DNA of 41,438 nt from a virus, in IMG/VR virus record IMGVR_UViG_3300017967_005160, positions 1-41,438 of that record. One strand, 5' to 3'. Of the stretch, positions 23,282 to 31,141 are shown one piece after another (within the stretch, counting starts at the first letter, position 1; the number at the start of each line of letters is the position of its first letter). Position numbers and translations under genes: made by a program. The notes under the pieces were generated by a model. The model searched no databases and was not told the DNA's origin. It saw only the letters and a list, made by a program, of their open reading frames with translations.

Positions 23282-24266
23282 GTTCGTCACCTTTCATTGA
23301 TGCCAATATATTGTAAGCCATTAACTTCTTTCTGTTTATGAAGTTATCTAGCTCTAGCATCTGCTGAAGTGAGTCTGCTCGGTCTACCTGTCTGCCGTGG
23401 TCAAAGTATTCGCTAATTGCTGAATACAGAGACAGGGCAGTATGTCCATGTATTCCTAGGTTGTGTGGAGAGCGGTAGGAGTTAATGACATAGGAAACCA
23501 CCTCTGTTCGGTGTTTCATCTTTCTAGTAGTGTCTGCTTCACTAACGGGCCATACGGTATCAAGAGCTTTTTCTACCCCGCCGTCAGTTGATGGCATTTT
23601 GATAGAGTTCAGCAAACTTAGAGATTTGTGAAATTCGTTAGTCCACTCTTTGCGCATCGATATTGCGCTACTTGCTTCCTGTAGGCCGTTCTCAGCATTT
23701 GGTGTATGTCGCTTCTTTGTTGAATTTTGATGATCCTGAGAAGTTACTCTAAAAACTGAAGAATTTGAATTTCTAACGTCTACACAATAATAGGTAATTG
23801 GGCTGCTACCATCGTGCGAAGTTAGTACAACTAGGTAATGCGAGAAAGCATCATTGTTGAACGTGGTTGTGCCGCAGCTAAGTATAACGAAAAACTTCCT
23901 CCCGAAGTCAAATACCCCGGCGGAGTGCAAGTTGAAAGAACCCTCTAGATCAGCGATTGCCTTAGATTTTTCTACAATTAAGGAATTAGGTATGACTTCA
24001 TACCTACCCTTAACTACTTCCCAGTTTAGTAAATCTCCGGTACTTGGGTTAAACCTGCCTGTTACGAATCTGTCTTTGACTGTTGTAAACTTTGATGTAA
24101 TTAAATTTTCAACTTGAACAGGGCTTAGTATTACTTCGTAGTCTCCACCTGAGGCGGAAAGTATTTCAGTAGTCTTCCAGTCGCTTGATACTGGAGTGGC
24201 TATGCCAGACCAGTGCCCAACATTATTACCGGTTGTCCCCTGATCCAGATATGACATTTCGCTCAT
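23262..24266 (-). CDS. DUF932 phage/plasmid-like protein
   Basis: 334 aa. Layout matches the DUF932 / TIGR03299 group: a start with a W-containing segment, DYEVILSPVQV, then GRYEVIPNSLIVEKSKAIAD, FDFGRKFFVILSCG, LVVLTSHDGSSPITYYCVDV, and a C-terminal helix pair with SLYSAISEYFDHGRQ. Biochemical role is unknown in the family; phage and plasmid copies lie near recombination and replication genes. AAAGGA is 6 bases before ATG 24266, so the start is good although it lies inside the end of the MazG gene (41-base overlap). Confidence 0.7.
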   Translation of the reverse strand: MSEMSYLDQGTTGNNVGHWSGIATPVSSDWKTTEILSASGGDYEVILSPVQVENLITSKFTTVKDRFVTGRFNPSTGDLLNWEVVKGRYEVIPNSLIVEKSKAIADLEGSFNLHSAGVFDFGRKFFVILSCGTTTFNNDAFSHYLVVLTSHDGSSPITYYCVDVRNSNSSVFRVTSQDHQNSTKKRHTPNAENGLQEASSAISMRKEWTNEFHKSLSLLNSIKMPSTDGGVEKALDTVWPVSEADTTRKMKHRTEVVSYVINSYRSPHNLGIHGHTALSLYSAISEYFDHGRQVDRADSLQQMLELDNFINRKKLMAYNILASMKGDEHEERTV

Positions 24267-24546
24267 AGCGATCCTTTAACTTGTTGTAGTTGATTTCTGC
24301 TATGTCGTTTAGGTTGTAGTCAATCTCCCAAGCGACGTTGGCAACGTACCATAGAACATCACCAAGCTCCTTGGCTACTGCGGCCCTGAACTCATCTTCA
24401 TCGGCGCCATCACGAATCATCTTCTTCAGCTTGTCGGCTACCTCGCCAGCCTCGCTGCATAGACCTAGTGCGGTGTAAGCCAAACCAAGCTCCTCTGGGT
24501 ACTTGGCCGTAGTTCTTGCCATAACCTGATATGCGTTGAAATCCAT
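24226..24546 (-). CDS. MazG-like nucleotide pyrophosphohydrolase
   Basis: 106 aa, single MazG domain. The metal-binding pattern E-x2-E ... E-x2-D is complete: E32/E35 in CSEAGEVADKLKK and E60/D63 in KELGDVLWYVAN. Such enzymes hydrolyse NTPs or dNTPs to the monophosphate; phage copies are thought to remove unusual nucleotides or lower alarmone levels. AAGGAG stands 9 bases before the ATG. Its 3' end overlaps the DUF932 start. The neighbouring ParB and PAPS-reductase-like genes suggest a role in a nucleotide or DNA modification pathway, which is inference. Confidence 0.85.
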   Translation of the reverse strand: MDFNAYQVMARTTAKYPEELGLAYTALGLCSEAGEVADKLKKMIRDGADEDEFRAAVAKELGDVLWYVANVAWEIDYNLNDIAEINYNKLKDRYERNVISGSGDNR

Positions 24547-24547
24547 G

Positions 24548-25072
24548 TTATACTTGCTCCTTGTGTCCAGTTGGTCTTTCTATTTGCATGTCTTCTGACT
24601 TGTTGGATTCGATTGGAACCCAAGCTGGCGAATAAGTGTGCTGCTTGATCTTTCTCATCTTTATTAGCGTCCCGTCCGCCAGAACGTCAAACTCTTCTTT
24701 GGTCATCTTGAGTCTCTTCCGAAGTTTGTCATAGTCATACTTGCCTGATCCGAGGATCCTCTTGATGATTCTTGACATGTACTTCGCAACCACGATACCA
24801 CGATAACGGTTTAAGTCTATGTGTAGAATCATTGCTTCAACCTTATCGATATCCAGTCGAACCACAGGCACGCTCCGCATACCTAGCCCGGATGCTATCT
24901 CAACCCTATGTACGCCGTCAATTATGGTTCCGTCGGCTTGAATAACCACAGGGCTAAGTATGCCGTAGGTCTTTATAGACTCTTCCAGCTGCTTTCTGTC
25001 AGGCTCAACTATGTAGCAGGCATTGCCCCAGTCGGGCAAGCGCAATGATCGTATGTTCTCTTGTTCACTCAT
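24548..25072 (-). CDS. ParB-like nuclease-fold protein (short form)
   Basis: 174 aa. The N-terminal part is a ParB/sulfiredoxin-fold domain: PDRKQLEESIKTYGILSPVV (about 24-43), then GTIIDGVHRVEIASGLG with the conserved DG-x-HR, then SVPVVRLDIDKVEAMILHID. The second half is helical with many Lys (KYDYDKLRKRLKMTKEEFDV). It follows 11 bases after the PAPS-reductase-like gene. In IbrA/IbrB and related phage pairs a ParB-like protein accompanies exactly such a PP-loop enzyme; this one is the closer IbrB candidate. The domain is not a chromosome-partition ParB, since the usual HTH part is missing. Confidence 0.75.
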   Translation of the reverse strand: MSEQENIRSLRLPDWGNACYIVEPDRKQLEESIKTYGILSPVVIQADGTIIDGVHRVEIASGLGMRSVPVVRLDIDKVEAMILHIDLNRYRGIVVAKYMSRIIKRILGSGKYDYDKLRKRLKMTKEEFDVLADGTLIKMRKIKQHTYSPAWVPIESNKSEDMQIERPTGHKEQV

Positions 25073-25083
25073 GTAATTTGATG

Positions 25084-26256
25084 CTATCTCATATCGTCTA
25101 GAAGGTCAAGGGAGTTGGCGTCTTCAATGACTTGATCTTCCTGCTCCAGTATTGACATTCGCTTTGTGTGCGCTCTGGTCTTAGGCCCGACTGGTGACGG
25201 TGATCCCATGAATGAGTTTAGGATGAGTGTTCTAACCAAGTGATCTACGGGGTACCCGTATGGGTCGTTGTTGTGCTTCTTTCTGAAATCGTGGCTGTAC
25301 GACATTGCTCTTCTCTTGAATCCCGGAGTTAGCATGTTGTCTTCTATGCAGCGGCGAACCCCATCCCATCCTTCTGATGCGTAGTAGTCCACGAACTCCT
25401 CAACGTCGAACTCTGACCACAATCTCCGCTGTGCGTCAATGTGAGGAAAAACTCTTACGAGAGCATCGTAAAACTCAGGCTCTGTTCTGACGACATCCAT
25501 TAGCCTTCGTGCCGCTATTGAGTGTAGGGGAATTCCGACTCTTTGATTTGCGCCGCTCATGGCTGCGAAGTCATAATACTCGCAATACGAAGCCCCATGC
25601 TCCTCTGTGATGAACTTGAGTACATCGTCGCTAGTCCAGTCATAGATGACTTTTGCAAATCGCAAAGGTATCGCCTTCGAAAGACCAAACGGTCTATTGA
25701 TGTAGTTTTCGTGGAGTTTCTGAACAACAGTTCTGTACCTGATCATCGACTCGTTGGCTCGCACGCCAGTGACGAACGCAGTGGTTCCACGCTTGCCCTG
25801 CATTGTGTACTCGTCAATCTTTCTTGGTATAGCCTTGTATGGATCAAGACCGAAGCTCTCAGCAGTTATTGCGTTGGGTGGGATTGGGCGAAACAATCTT
25901 CCTTGCTCCTGCCGCAGCTTGGACCAGAGGAGTATGTACTCTCGCTGCCCCAAAACCCATAGCTCCTGACCCTGAGGTAAGCAATACCACTCCATGTCTA
26001 CCCAATCATAGTTGCTGACTTCTTCAACATACTCAGCAAGCGACGGGGACAGCATCTCCTCGTCTCTGAAGATGGCCTTTACTGGCCCAAGTCCACGCTC
26101 TTCGTGGATTTCTTTAGCGAGGTAAAGACATGCGGTTGAGTCTTTGCCGCCAGAGAACTGAACACATACGGTATCAAACGTATCGTAAATGTGCCGCATC
26201 CTTTCACGGGCAGCATCAACCACGTTGATGTCCAGAAACATCCGCCTTCTAGCCAT
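25084..26256 (-). CDS. PAPS-reductase-like PP-loop protein (IbrA-like)
   Basis: 390 aa. The N-terminus holds the PP-loop SGGKDST (35-41) that binds the ATP or PAPS phosphates, followed by a second acidic strand (VKAIFRDEEMLS). GTTAFVTGVRANESMIRYR fits the PAPS-reductase/DUF3440 fold. The C-terminal ECGxxC thiol motif of real assimilatory PAPS reductases is not seen, so sulfate reduction is unlikely. Instead it resembles IbrA and DndC-type relatives that act on nucleic acids. A GAGGTC ribosome site lies inside the end of the preceding gene. It is flanked on both sides by ParB-like genes, a pairing known for IbrAB but here doubled. Confidence 0.8.
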   Translation of the reverse strand: MARRRMFLDINVVDAARERMRHIYDTFDTVCVQFSGGKDSTACLYLAKEIHEERGLGPVKAIFRDEEMLSPSLAEYVEEVSNYDWVDMEWYCLPQGQELWVLGQREYILLWSKLRQEQGRLFRPIPPNAITAESFGLDPYKAIPRKIDEYTMQGKRGTTAFVTGVRANESMIRYRTVVQKLHENYINRPFGLSKAIPLRFAKVIYDWTSDDVLKFITEEHGASYCEYYDFAAMSGANQRVGIPLHSIAARRLMDVVRTEPEFYDALVRVFPHIDAQRRLWSEFDVEEFVDYYASEGWDGVRRCIEDNMLTPGFKRRAMSYSHDFRKKHNNDPYGYPVDHLVRTLILNSFMGSPSPVGPKTRAHTKRMSILEQEDQVIEDANSLDLLDDMR

Positions 26257-26257
26257 T

Positions 26258-27049
26258 TCAGACCTCAGTCATGTGGATTGATATGAAGTCAAGAAGTCTT
26301 TCTGAGGTTGTTTCACCCGTATACTTCTCATTCATCTTCAACCAGCGAAGGAAGGAGTACCACTTGGACTGCTGCTCTGCGGTTTCAAAGGAAAGAGTGA
26401 ATTGAATGGAGGCATTGTTTGAGCCTGACATTGATGTAGCTGTGCTTCCCTGAGTAACTATTGAACTTGTAGGGGTGTCTGTGGAAACAACAGCATTGCC
26501 ACTATCGTTTAGGTTGGTTGTCTTCTGCTCACTGGTCGGGGGCAGCTCCTCAACAACGGTTGGCTGTGTGATTATTTCTGGTGCAGTCCATCCAGTAGTG
26601 TGTGAAAACTCAGTGCTAGATGATATGACGGAGTTCTCTATAGACGCAATAGCGAAGTCGTCCCACCCGAGAGCATCAAGAAGCTCTGACCCATCAGCAA
26701 CTGACGATAGCATTTCGTAGAGAAGCTCGTTATCTGTCGATCCCAACTCAGAAACCTTGTTGTCCGCAAGAGCGAATGTGAGTGCTTCGCTTTCATCTAG
26801 GCTTACTACTGAGACAGCAATCTCGTCCCAGCCAAGCTCCTTAGCTGCCATTAGCTGGTGGTTGCCTGCAATTACAGTATATGTTCCGTCTCCTTCGGAA
26901 ACCGCAACGATAGGCTTTAGTTGCCCAAACCTCTGATACGACTCCTTGATTGCTGAAACATTTCCACGACGTGGGTTGTTCGACAATGGCTTTAGGAGAT
27001 CTATATCAACCGCTAGAGAAGAGATTGCGTCATCGATGTTATTGCTCAT
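26258..27049 (-). CDS. ParB-like protein with C-terminal extension
   Basis: 263 aa. Residues 15-115 are a ParB N-terminal (ParBc) domain: LKPLSNNPRRGNVSAIKESY, FGQLKPIVAV, VIAGNHQLMAAKELGW (59-74; the usual GxHR is NHQ), and ALADNKVSELG. This resembles the ParB parts of phage methyltransferases and IbrB-type proteins. A Ser/Thr-rich linker (about 150-220) leads to a C-terminal domain FTLSFETAEQQSKWYSFLRW, which looks like a small helical or protein-binding module. TAATG overlap with the coiled-coil gene upstream. Function is likely DNA-related; whether it cuts, nicks or binds cannot be told. Confidence 0.75.
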   Translation of the reverse strand: MSNNIDDAISSLAVDIDLLKPLSNNPRRGNVSAIKESYQRFGQLKPIVAVSEGDGTYTVIAGNHQLMAAKELGWDEIAVSVVSLDESEALTFALADNKVSELGSTDNELLYEMLSSVADGSELLDALGWDDFAIASIENSVISSSTEFSHTTGWTAPEIITQPTVVEELPPTSEQKTTNLNDSGNAVVSTDTPTSSIVTQGSTATSMSGSNNASIQFTLSFETAEQQSKWYSFLRWLKMNEKYTGETTSERLLDFISIHMTEV

Positions 27050-27399
27050 TAGAATTTAACCTGTGATCTTACGTTTGCTGCTAGGGTTCGTAGTGCGTCG
27101 CAACTAGTTCTTAGTGAATGAAGCTTTTCTCGCTTTGCCTTAACAAGTGCCTCTGCCACAACTGACTCATAGTACAAGTCGCTGGTTTTGTACCCCGCCC
27201 AGCTCTCTCTGTGCTTTATCGAACCCTCGGCTGCTAAGTATTCCTTGAACCACTTTGTCTTGTATTCCGCTTCCTTCTTGGCGTGATCCTTTGACAGCTG
27301 CTCAAATGCCTCTGTCTCGCCCTCTAGCTCGTGAGTTATGCGAATGATTTCATCTTCAATATCTACTGAGCTGAGGGGCTTGCTTCTGCCGTTTACCAT
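27049..27399 (-). CDS. Coiled-coil hypothetical protein, 116 aa
   Basis: Mostly helical: IEDEIIRITHELEGETEAFE, then a KEAEYKTKWFKEYLAAEGS stretch, then VVAEALVKAKREKLHSLRTS and LRTLAANVRSQVKF. Similar small coiled-coil proteins occur next to recombination or ParB-like genes of actinophages, but I cannot assign a function. It heads the ParB/PAPS unit. A TTGATC-17-TAATAT promoter ends 6 bases before the ATG and there is no ribosome site, so the mRNA is likely leaderless. Confidence 0.6.
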   Translation of the reverse strand: MVNGRSKPLSSVDIEDEIIRITHELEGETEAFEQLSKDHAKKEAEYKTKWFKEYLAAEGSIKHRESWAGYKTSDLYYESVVAEALVKAKREKLHSLRTSCDALRTLAANVRSQVKF

Positions 27400-27405
27400 A
27401 CTTGT

Positions 27406-27434
27406 ATATTACCAGCATCGGTGATTGTGATCAA
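27406..27434 (-). promoter_or_regulatory. Promoter of the ParB/PAPS unit (leaderless)
   Basis: Minus strand TTGATC (27429-27434), 17-base spacer, TAATAT (27406-27411), 6 bases, ATG at 27399. Fills the gap after the RuvC-like gene. Confidence 0.65.
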
Positions 27435-27441
27435 GTCTGGA

Positions 27442-27966
27442 TTATGCAAACTCAAGTTGTGACCAATCGACCCTGCTTAGAGCGTCTAGGTTGGCTGAAG
27501 GCCACTCGTACTCTGAAACATTAAACTTTGCTAGCAGCATTTCTCTCAGTATCCAAGCATCACATTCGTCGTCTGCCCCAGAACCGTTCCATATTATTCC
27601 AGTCTTTGCAGAAACTTGAGATATAACTTCAGACTTTCCCGCATTGCCTCTACCCGTAGCAAATTTCGCCCGATTGGTTGGTGGTATTTCTACCCAAGGT
27701 ATTTTGCTCTTGAACAACATCATTCTGATAATTCCACCAAGCTCCCCCTGAGCATGAGCATGACTTGTCTGCTTAGCAAATGCGTAGCCTTCGATTGCGA
27801 CGACAGGACTCTCAATGTCTGAAAGTATTTCCACTATCTGATCATGAATCAGTAGAAGTCTCCCCATTCCCTTTGACTTTGTGGTTATGGTTCCCGTCTC
27901 TCGGTGTGTTGCCCACCCGGTGGATGTGAGGCTTAGGTCTAATCCTACAGCCGACTCAGCTTTCAT
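27442..27966 (-). CDS. RuvC-like Holliday junction resolvase
   Basis: 174 aa from ATG 27966; the longer frame would run far into the upstream glycosyltransferase gene. The RNase H fold of RuvC is visible: AVGLDLSLTSTGWA (first catalytic Asp), VVAIEGYAFAKQT (Glu), ELGGIIRMMLFKSKIPWVEI, TNRAKFATGRGNAGKSEVIS, and ADDECDAWILREM with the C-terminal acidic pair. It would cut branched DNA before packaging. It overlaps the preceding gene by 11 bases. Being at the end of a unit that starts with Rad52- and Cas4-like genes, it belongs to the recombination set although a sugar cluster lies between. Confidence 0.85.
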   Translation of the reverse strand: MKAESAVGLDLSLTSTGWATHRETGTITTKSKGMGRLLLIHDQIVEILSDIESPVVAIEGYAFAKQTSHAHAQGELGGIIRMMLFKSKIPWVEIPPTNRAKFATGRGNAGKSEVISQVSAKTGIIWNGSGADDECDAWILREMLLAKFNVSEYEWPSANLDALSRVDWSQLEFA

Positions 27967-28753
27967 CGTATACTCTGTTGCTAATGTTCCTAGTCTCAAC
28001 CGGAGCAAGTGGCTTGGTATAAGCAGGTAGATCTTTCCTGACCCACGTTTGTCCCCAAGGTTCACCAAATGAGCCGTCTTCATTTATGCGGCTAAGGCGT
28101 TCTGCTACAGACTGGAATGATGGATCATCACTTAAATTCAAGAATGAGTTATGATGCCAAACCAAATCGTAGTATGCTGGAGCGTTTACTAAAAGCATAC
28201 CAGCAGTATTCCAGTGCTCTTCTATTCGTGGGCTATCGTTTATGACCTTGCCAGTTAGGCAGTACTGCGGAACGTCTATGCCAACCAAGGGATGGTCTAC
28301 CTCAAGCATTTTTTCTATATGCTGCTCTCCTAGTGCTATGTCGGAATCAACGTAGAGAACCGCTTCGTAATTTACGTAGCCCTCTTGTGGCGTTTCTTCG
28401 CCCCAATGATTTTCTGACATCTTCCTGAGCCGCTGAGCAAACTCTCTAATGAGGTTTCTTCCTGTCTCTATTCTTATCCACCTGTTTTTAGATGTAACAA
28501 CTTCTTCGTTGTCGTTTATCATGTAGGTCCAATATGTACCGCCGACTTCATTGAGCGCTTCGATTACCTCAGCAAACGGATCTAAACCGCGAGCATCAAC
28601 CTCAAGTGCAGCAAAAAAGTCTGCGTTGGGGAACTGCTCTTTGATGGCATGTCTCCTGCGAAGCCAATCCATGTCTTCGTTTCTCTCACACTTCCACGCA
28701 ACAAGCGGAGTGCCTATTACCATTGGTGTATTGTAATTTACTTCTCTAAACAT
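27956..28753 (-). CDS. Glycosyltransferase-like protein (GT-A type)
   Basis: 265 aa. A DxD-type motif sits in VLYVDSDIALGEQHIEKMLE, and nearby VGIDVPQYCLTG and EHWNTAGMLLVNAPAYYDLV fit a GT-A fold in which the Asp pair binds a metal and the sugar nucleotide. The N-terminus (MVIGTPLVAWKCERNEDMDW) resembles phage GT2-like proteins that read a list of residues to modify. CGGAG precedes the ATG. It overlaps the phosphodiesterase gene by 16 bases. Acceptor unknown: virion protein, DNA base or an external glycan. Confidence 0.6.
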   Translation of the reverse strand: MFREVNYNTPMVIGTPLVAWKCERNEDMDWLRRRHAIKEQFPNADFFAALEVDARGLDPFAEVIEALNEVGGTYWTYMINDNEEVVTSKNRWIRIETGRNLIREFAQRLRKMSENHWGEETPQEGYVNYEAVLYVDSDIALGEQHIEKMLEVDHPLVGIDVPQYCLTGKVINDSPRIEEHWNTAGMLLVNAPAYYDLVWHHNSFLNLSDDPSFQSVAERLSRINEDGSFGEPWGQTWVRKDLPAYTKPLAPVETRNISNRVYDES

Positions 28754-29187
28754 TTGAACTCCGATACTTTATCTGAACAAACTCCCACAAATCCACTCAT
28801 ATCCATTTCGCGGGCATTCTCAGGCATAACGCAGATCGTTATGTCAGCGACTGCTTGTTTTCCGGGATAAGCCCACACGAAACCTCGGTGTGTGAATGTG
28901 TAATCATCGGTGTCGTGAAAGAAGCAGTTTAGTGATGCGGATATTGCGTAGTCAAGTGCGTCGGAATTCTTGCAGTGTACCCATAGGCTTGATGACCTAT
29001 CAGTTAGGTAATCTGAATCTATCTCATACTGCGGATAGTCATGACCCAAGTACAGCTTGCCGAAGACGCGCCACAAATCCACCTCAACGTCGTAGCCATC
29101 GTAGATGGCTTCGTTGATGTAGTCTGGAGAATTCTCTCTGTCTTTATTTTTTCCGTTCGTGTTTCCACGATGAGCTATAAGTATCAT
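28738..29187 (-). CDS. GDPD/PI-PLC-like phosphodiesterase, short form
   Basis: 149 aa. The opening IAHRGNTNGKNKDRENSPDY carries the HRG of glycerophosphodiester phosphodiesterases, then GYDVEVDLWRVFGKLYLGHD contains the E-x-D and G-H-D metal residues; WVHCKNSDALDYA, FFHDTDDYTFTHRGFVWAYP and VMPENA complete the barrel. It is shorter than cellular GDPDs (about 250 aa). In phage and surface-glycan clusters this group is found beside glycosyltransferases, probably trimming or joining phosphodiester-linked sugars. ATGA overlap with the FkbM gene. Confidence 0.7.
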   Translation of the reverse strand: MILIAHRGNTNGKNKDRENSPDYINEAIYDGYDVEVDLWRVFGKLYLGHDYPQYEIDSDYLTDRSSSLWVHCKNSDALDYAISASLNCFFHDTDDYTFTHRGFVWAYPGKQAVADITICVMPENAREMDMSGFVGVCSDKVSEFKCLEK

Positions 29188-29777
29188 AGTCTCTTGAAGT
29201 GTATGTCTGCTTCTTTGTTCACGTTGTCAGGTATGACCGTGCACTTGAATCCGTTGGACTCAAGCCATATTTCTATATCGTTTACGTTGTTGTTCGTTCC
29301 TTGGTATAAGTCGACTGTGTAAGAGCCTTCACATTTGCCAGATTTCACTCGGCTTATGAAGTAACCGAGACTCTTAAGTACATTGAAATCGTTTCCCTGA
29401 GCGTCTATCCACAGGTAGTCAATGCTGTCAATTTCGTTCTGTTGGATGAATGTATCAAGTCGAATGGTTTCAACTTCACACCTGTCGGTAAAGTGAAAGT
29501 CTGGGCGTCCATTCCACTTGGAGTGTATGTCTTCAGAGAACTCGTACAGGGAGGAGCACCCCCAGTCACCTGTTCCCGCTATGTTGAACTCTGCCACTCC
29601 ATCGTGCTCGTCTACAGCTTTCTCTATTATGTGTACGTTGCTATTAGATTTGAACCTCTCACGAAGATGGTCAGCAAGAGAAGGCGTAGGCTCAAAGGCG
29701 TACACTACTGATCCGTCTGCAGCCAAAGACTGAGTATCTCCCCCCCAGTTGGCACCGACTTCAATTTTGGTTTTCAC
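29184..29777 (-). CDS. FkbM-family methyltransferase
   Basis: 197 aa with start GTG 29777, which overlaps the upstream TGA (GTGA) and has AGAGGAG six bases before it. The SAM-binding start IEVGANWGGDTQSLA and VYAFEPTPSLADHLRERF are typical of Methyltransf_21. Further on, IRLDTFIQQNEIDSIDYLWI and DAQGNDFNVLKSLG match the family's second half. FkbM enzymes O-methylate sugars or small metabolites; here it stands inside a sugar cluster, so a methylated glycan is likely. Confidence 0.8.
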   Translation of the reverse strand: MKTKIEVGANWGGDTQSLAADGSVVYAFEPTPSLADHLRERFKSNSNVHIIEKAVDEHDGVAEFNIAGTGDWGCSSLYEFSEDIHSKWNGRPDFHFTDRCEVETIRLDTFIQQNEIDSIDYLWIDAQGNDFNVLKSLGYFISRVKSGKCEGSYTVDLYQGTNNNVNDIEIWLESNGFKCTVIPDNVNKEADIHFKRL

Positions 29778-31141
29778 TGGTGCTCCTCTAGGTATGTGTT
29801 CAGATCTTCTGGAGTACCAATGCCCCACATTCTTTCCACAAGTGATGTCTTTATCTTCTTGCCGTCCAATATTGCCTCGTTGAAAACAGGGCATACGTAA
29901 AATTCGTTGTTCGTCCTTATGTCTTTGGAGATCATTGATTCTGCGTACTTTACGTAATCGCTACCCTTCTTCCAGAAGTAAATACCTACTGTTGCTAAAT
30001 CTGATATTGGATTCTTCTCGGCAACCTCTGATACAAAACCATCCTCATCAAGTTTGGCAAAAGACCACTTGGGGTGTGTTGAATTAAAGCATAGTATCCC
30101 CGCATCTATGTCACTTGCGGTGAAAACATACAGGGTTTCATTTGAATTCCAATCAACGATTTGGTCTGAGTTTGCTATTAGCAGTGGAGCGTCGTTGTCT
30201 ATTATCTCCTTGGCTAGGAGCGTAGTGCAAGCAGCACCTTCGGTCATTCCCTCTGTGACTACAATGTCGCAGCCCGGAGCAACGAGATTCAATAACTGTT
30301 GCAGGTTGTACTTTTCGTAGTGCTCTTTCTGAACAATAAAGATGTAGTGAGCGTCTATGTTTAGATTCTCAACGACCTTCTGGATCATTGGCTTTCCCTG
30401 CACCTCAATTAGTGGCTTAGGGAAAGTGTATCCGGCGCTAGCAAACCTAGAACCAGCACCAGCCATCGGTATCAAAACATTCATCTCATTGCTTCGCCAA
30501 GGCACGCCTTTCTCCTTCTCGCTTGTTTGTTTGTTTATATCTATCATTACGTTAGCATAGCTCAAATCATCAGAGTTTTTTATGGCATGAAGTTGTGCTC
30601 CGGAGTTTATTGCACCCATTCTTCCGATATGTGAATCTTCGATGATCATAGTCTCATCCGGCAATACATTGAAAGCAGTCATGCACTTCCAGTACATTTC
30701 GGGGTACGGCTTTGCTAGCGTAACGTCTTCATTGCTGACAATGTAATCAACGAGATGCAAAACTCCTATTGAATGAAGGGCTACTTGAACGCTTCTTCGT
30801 ATGCTGTTGCTCGCTACAGCAATCTTGATGTCTCTAGACCGGAGCTCCTCCATGATCTTGACAGCAACAGAATTTTCACCAAAGTAAGAAAGCAGCTTCA
30901 GCGTCTCTTCTTGCTTTCTCTTCCATATCTCACCGTGTAATGATTCTGGTAAACCCTTAGACTTGGAAAGCATGGAAAGCTTCTTTGATGTGCTGAGTCC
31001 ATCATATGTTGACAGGTGCTCTTTCCTGTTTATTACATATTGCTCACCGACGCTCTCTAGGGCGTTGTTTAGTGAGTAGAAGTGGAGGTCTCTTGAATCT
31101 ATAAGTACGCCGTCAAGATCGAATATAACTAACTTTATCAT
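29774..31141 (-). CDS. HAD phosphatase / nucleotidyltransferase fusion
   Basis: 455 aa from ATG 31141 (ATGA overlap with the upstream gene). Residues 1-205 are a HAD hydrolase of the phosphoglucomutase type: VIFDLDGVLIDS (D8, D10), VASNS (S111), KPYPEMY (K144) and IIEDSHIG (E168, D169). Residues 220-455 are a sugar-1-phosphate nucleotidyltransferase: MNVLIPMAGAGSRF, PKPLIEVQGKPMI, and LLIANSDQIVDW with the metal Asp, ending MWGIGTPEDLNTYLEEHQ. One protein could dephosphorylate or isomerise a sugar phosphate and activate a sugar to its NDP form. It feeds the glycosyltransferases on both sides. Domain calls are strong; the sugar is unknown. Confidence 0.85.
   Translation of the reverse strand: MIKLVIFDLDGVLIDSRDLHFYSLNNALESVGEQYVINRKEHLSTYDGLSTSKKLSMLSKSKGLPESLHGEIWKRKQEETLKLLSYFGENSVAVKIMEELRSRDIKIAVASNSIRRSVQVALHSIGVLHLVDYIVSNEDVTLAKPYPEMYWKCMTAFNVLPDETMIIEDSHIGRMGAINSGAQLHAIKNSDDLSYANVMIDINKQTSEKEKGVPWRSNEMNVLIPMAGAGSRFASAGYTFPKPLIEVQGKPMIQKVVENLNIDAHYIFIVQKEHYEKYNLQQLLNLVAPGCDIVVTEGMTEGAACTTLLAKEIIDNDAPLLIANSDQIVDWNSNETLYVFTASDIDAGILCFNSTHPKWSFAKLDEDGFVSEVAEKNPISDLATVGIYFWKKGSDYVKYAESMISKDIRTNNEFYVCPVFNEAILDGKKIKTSLVERMWGIGTPEDLNTYLEEHQ

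Noticed and set aside
25084-26256. Sulfate-assimilation PAPS reductase
   Set aside because: The PP-loop is present but the C-terminal ECGxxC-type thiol motif is missing and the neighbours are ParB-like and MazG genes.
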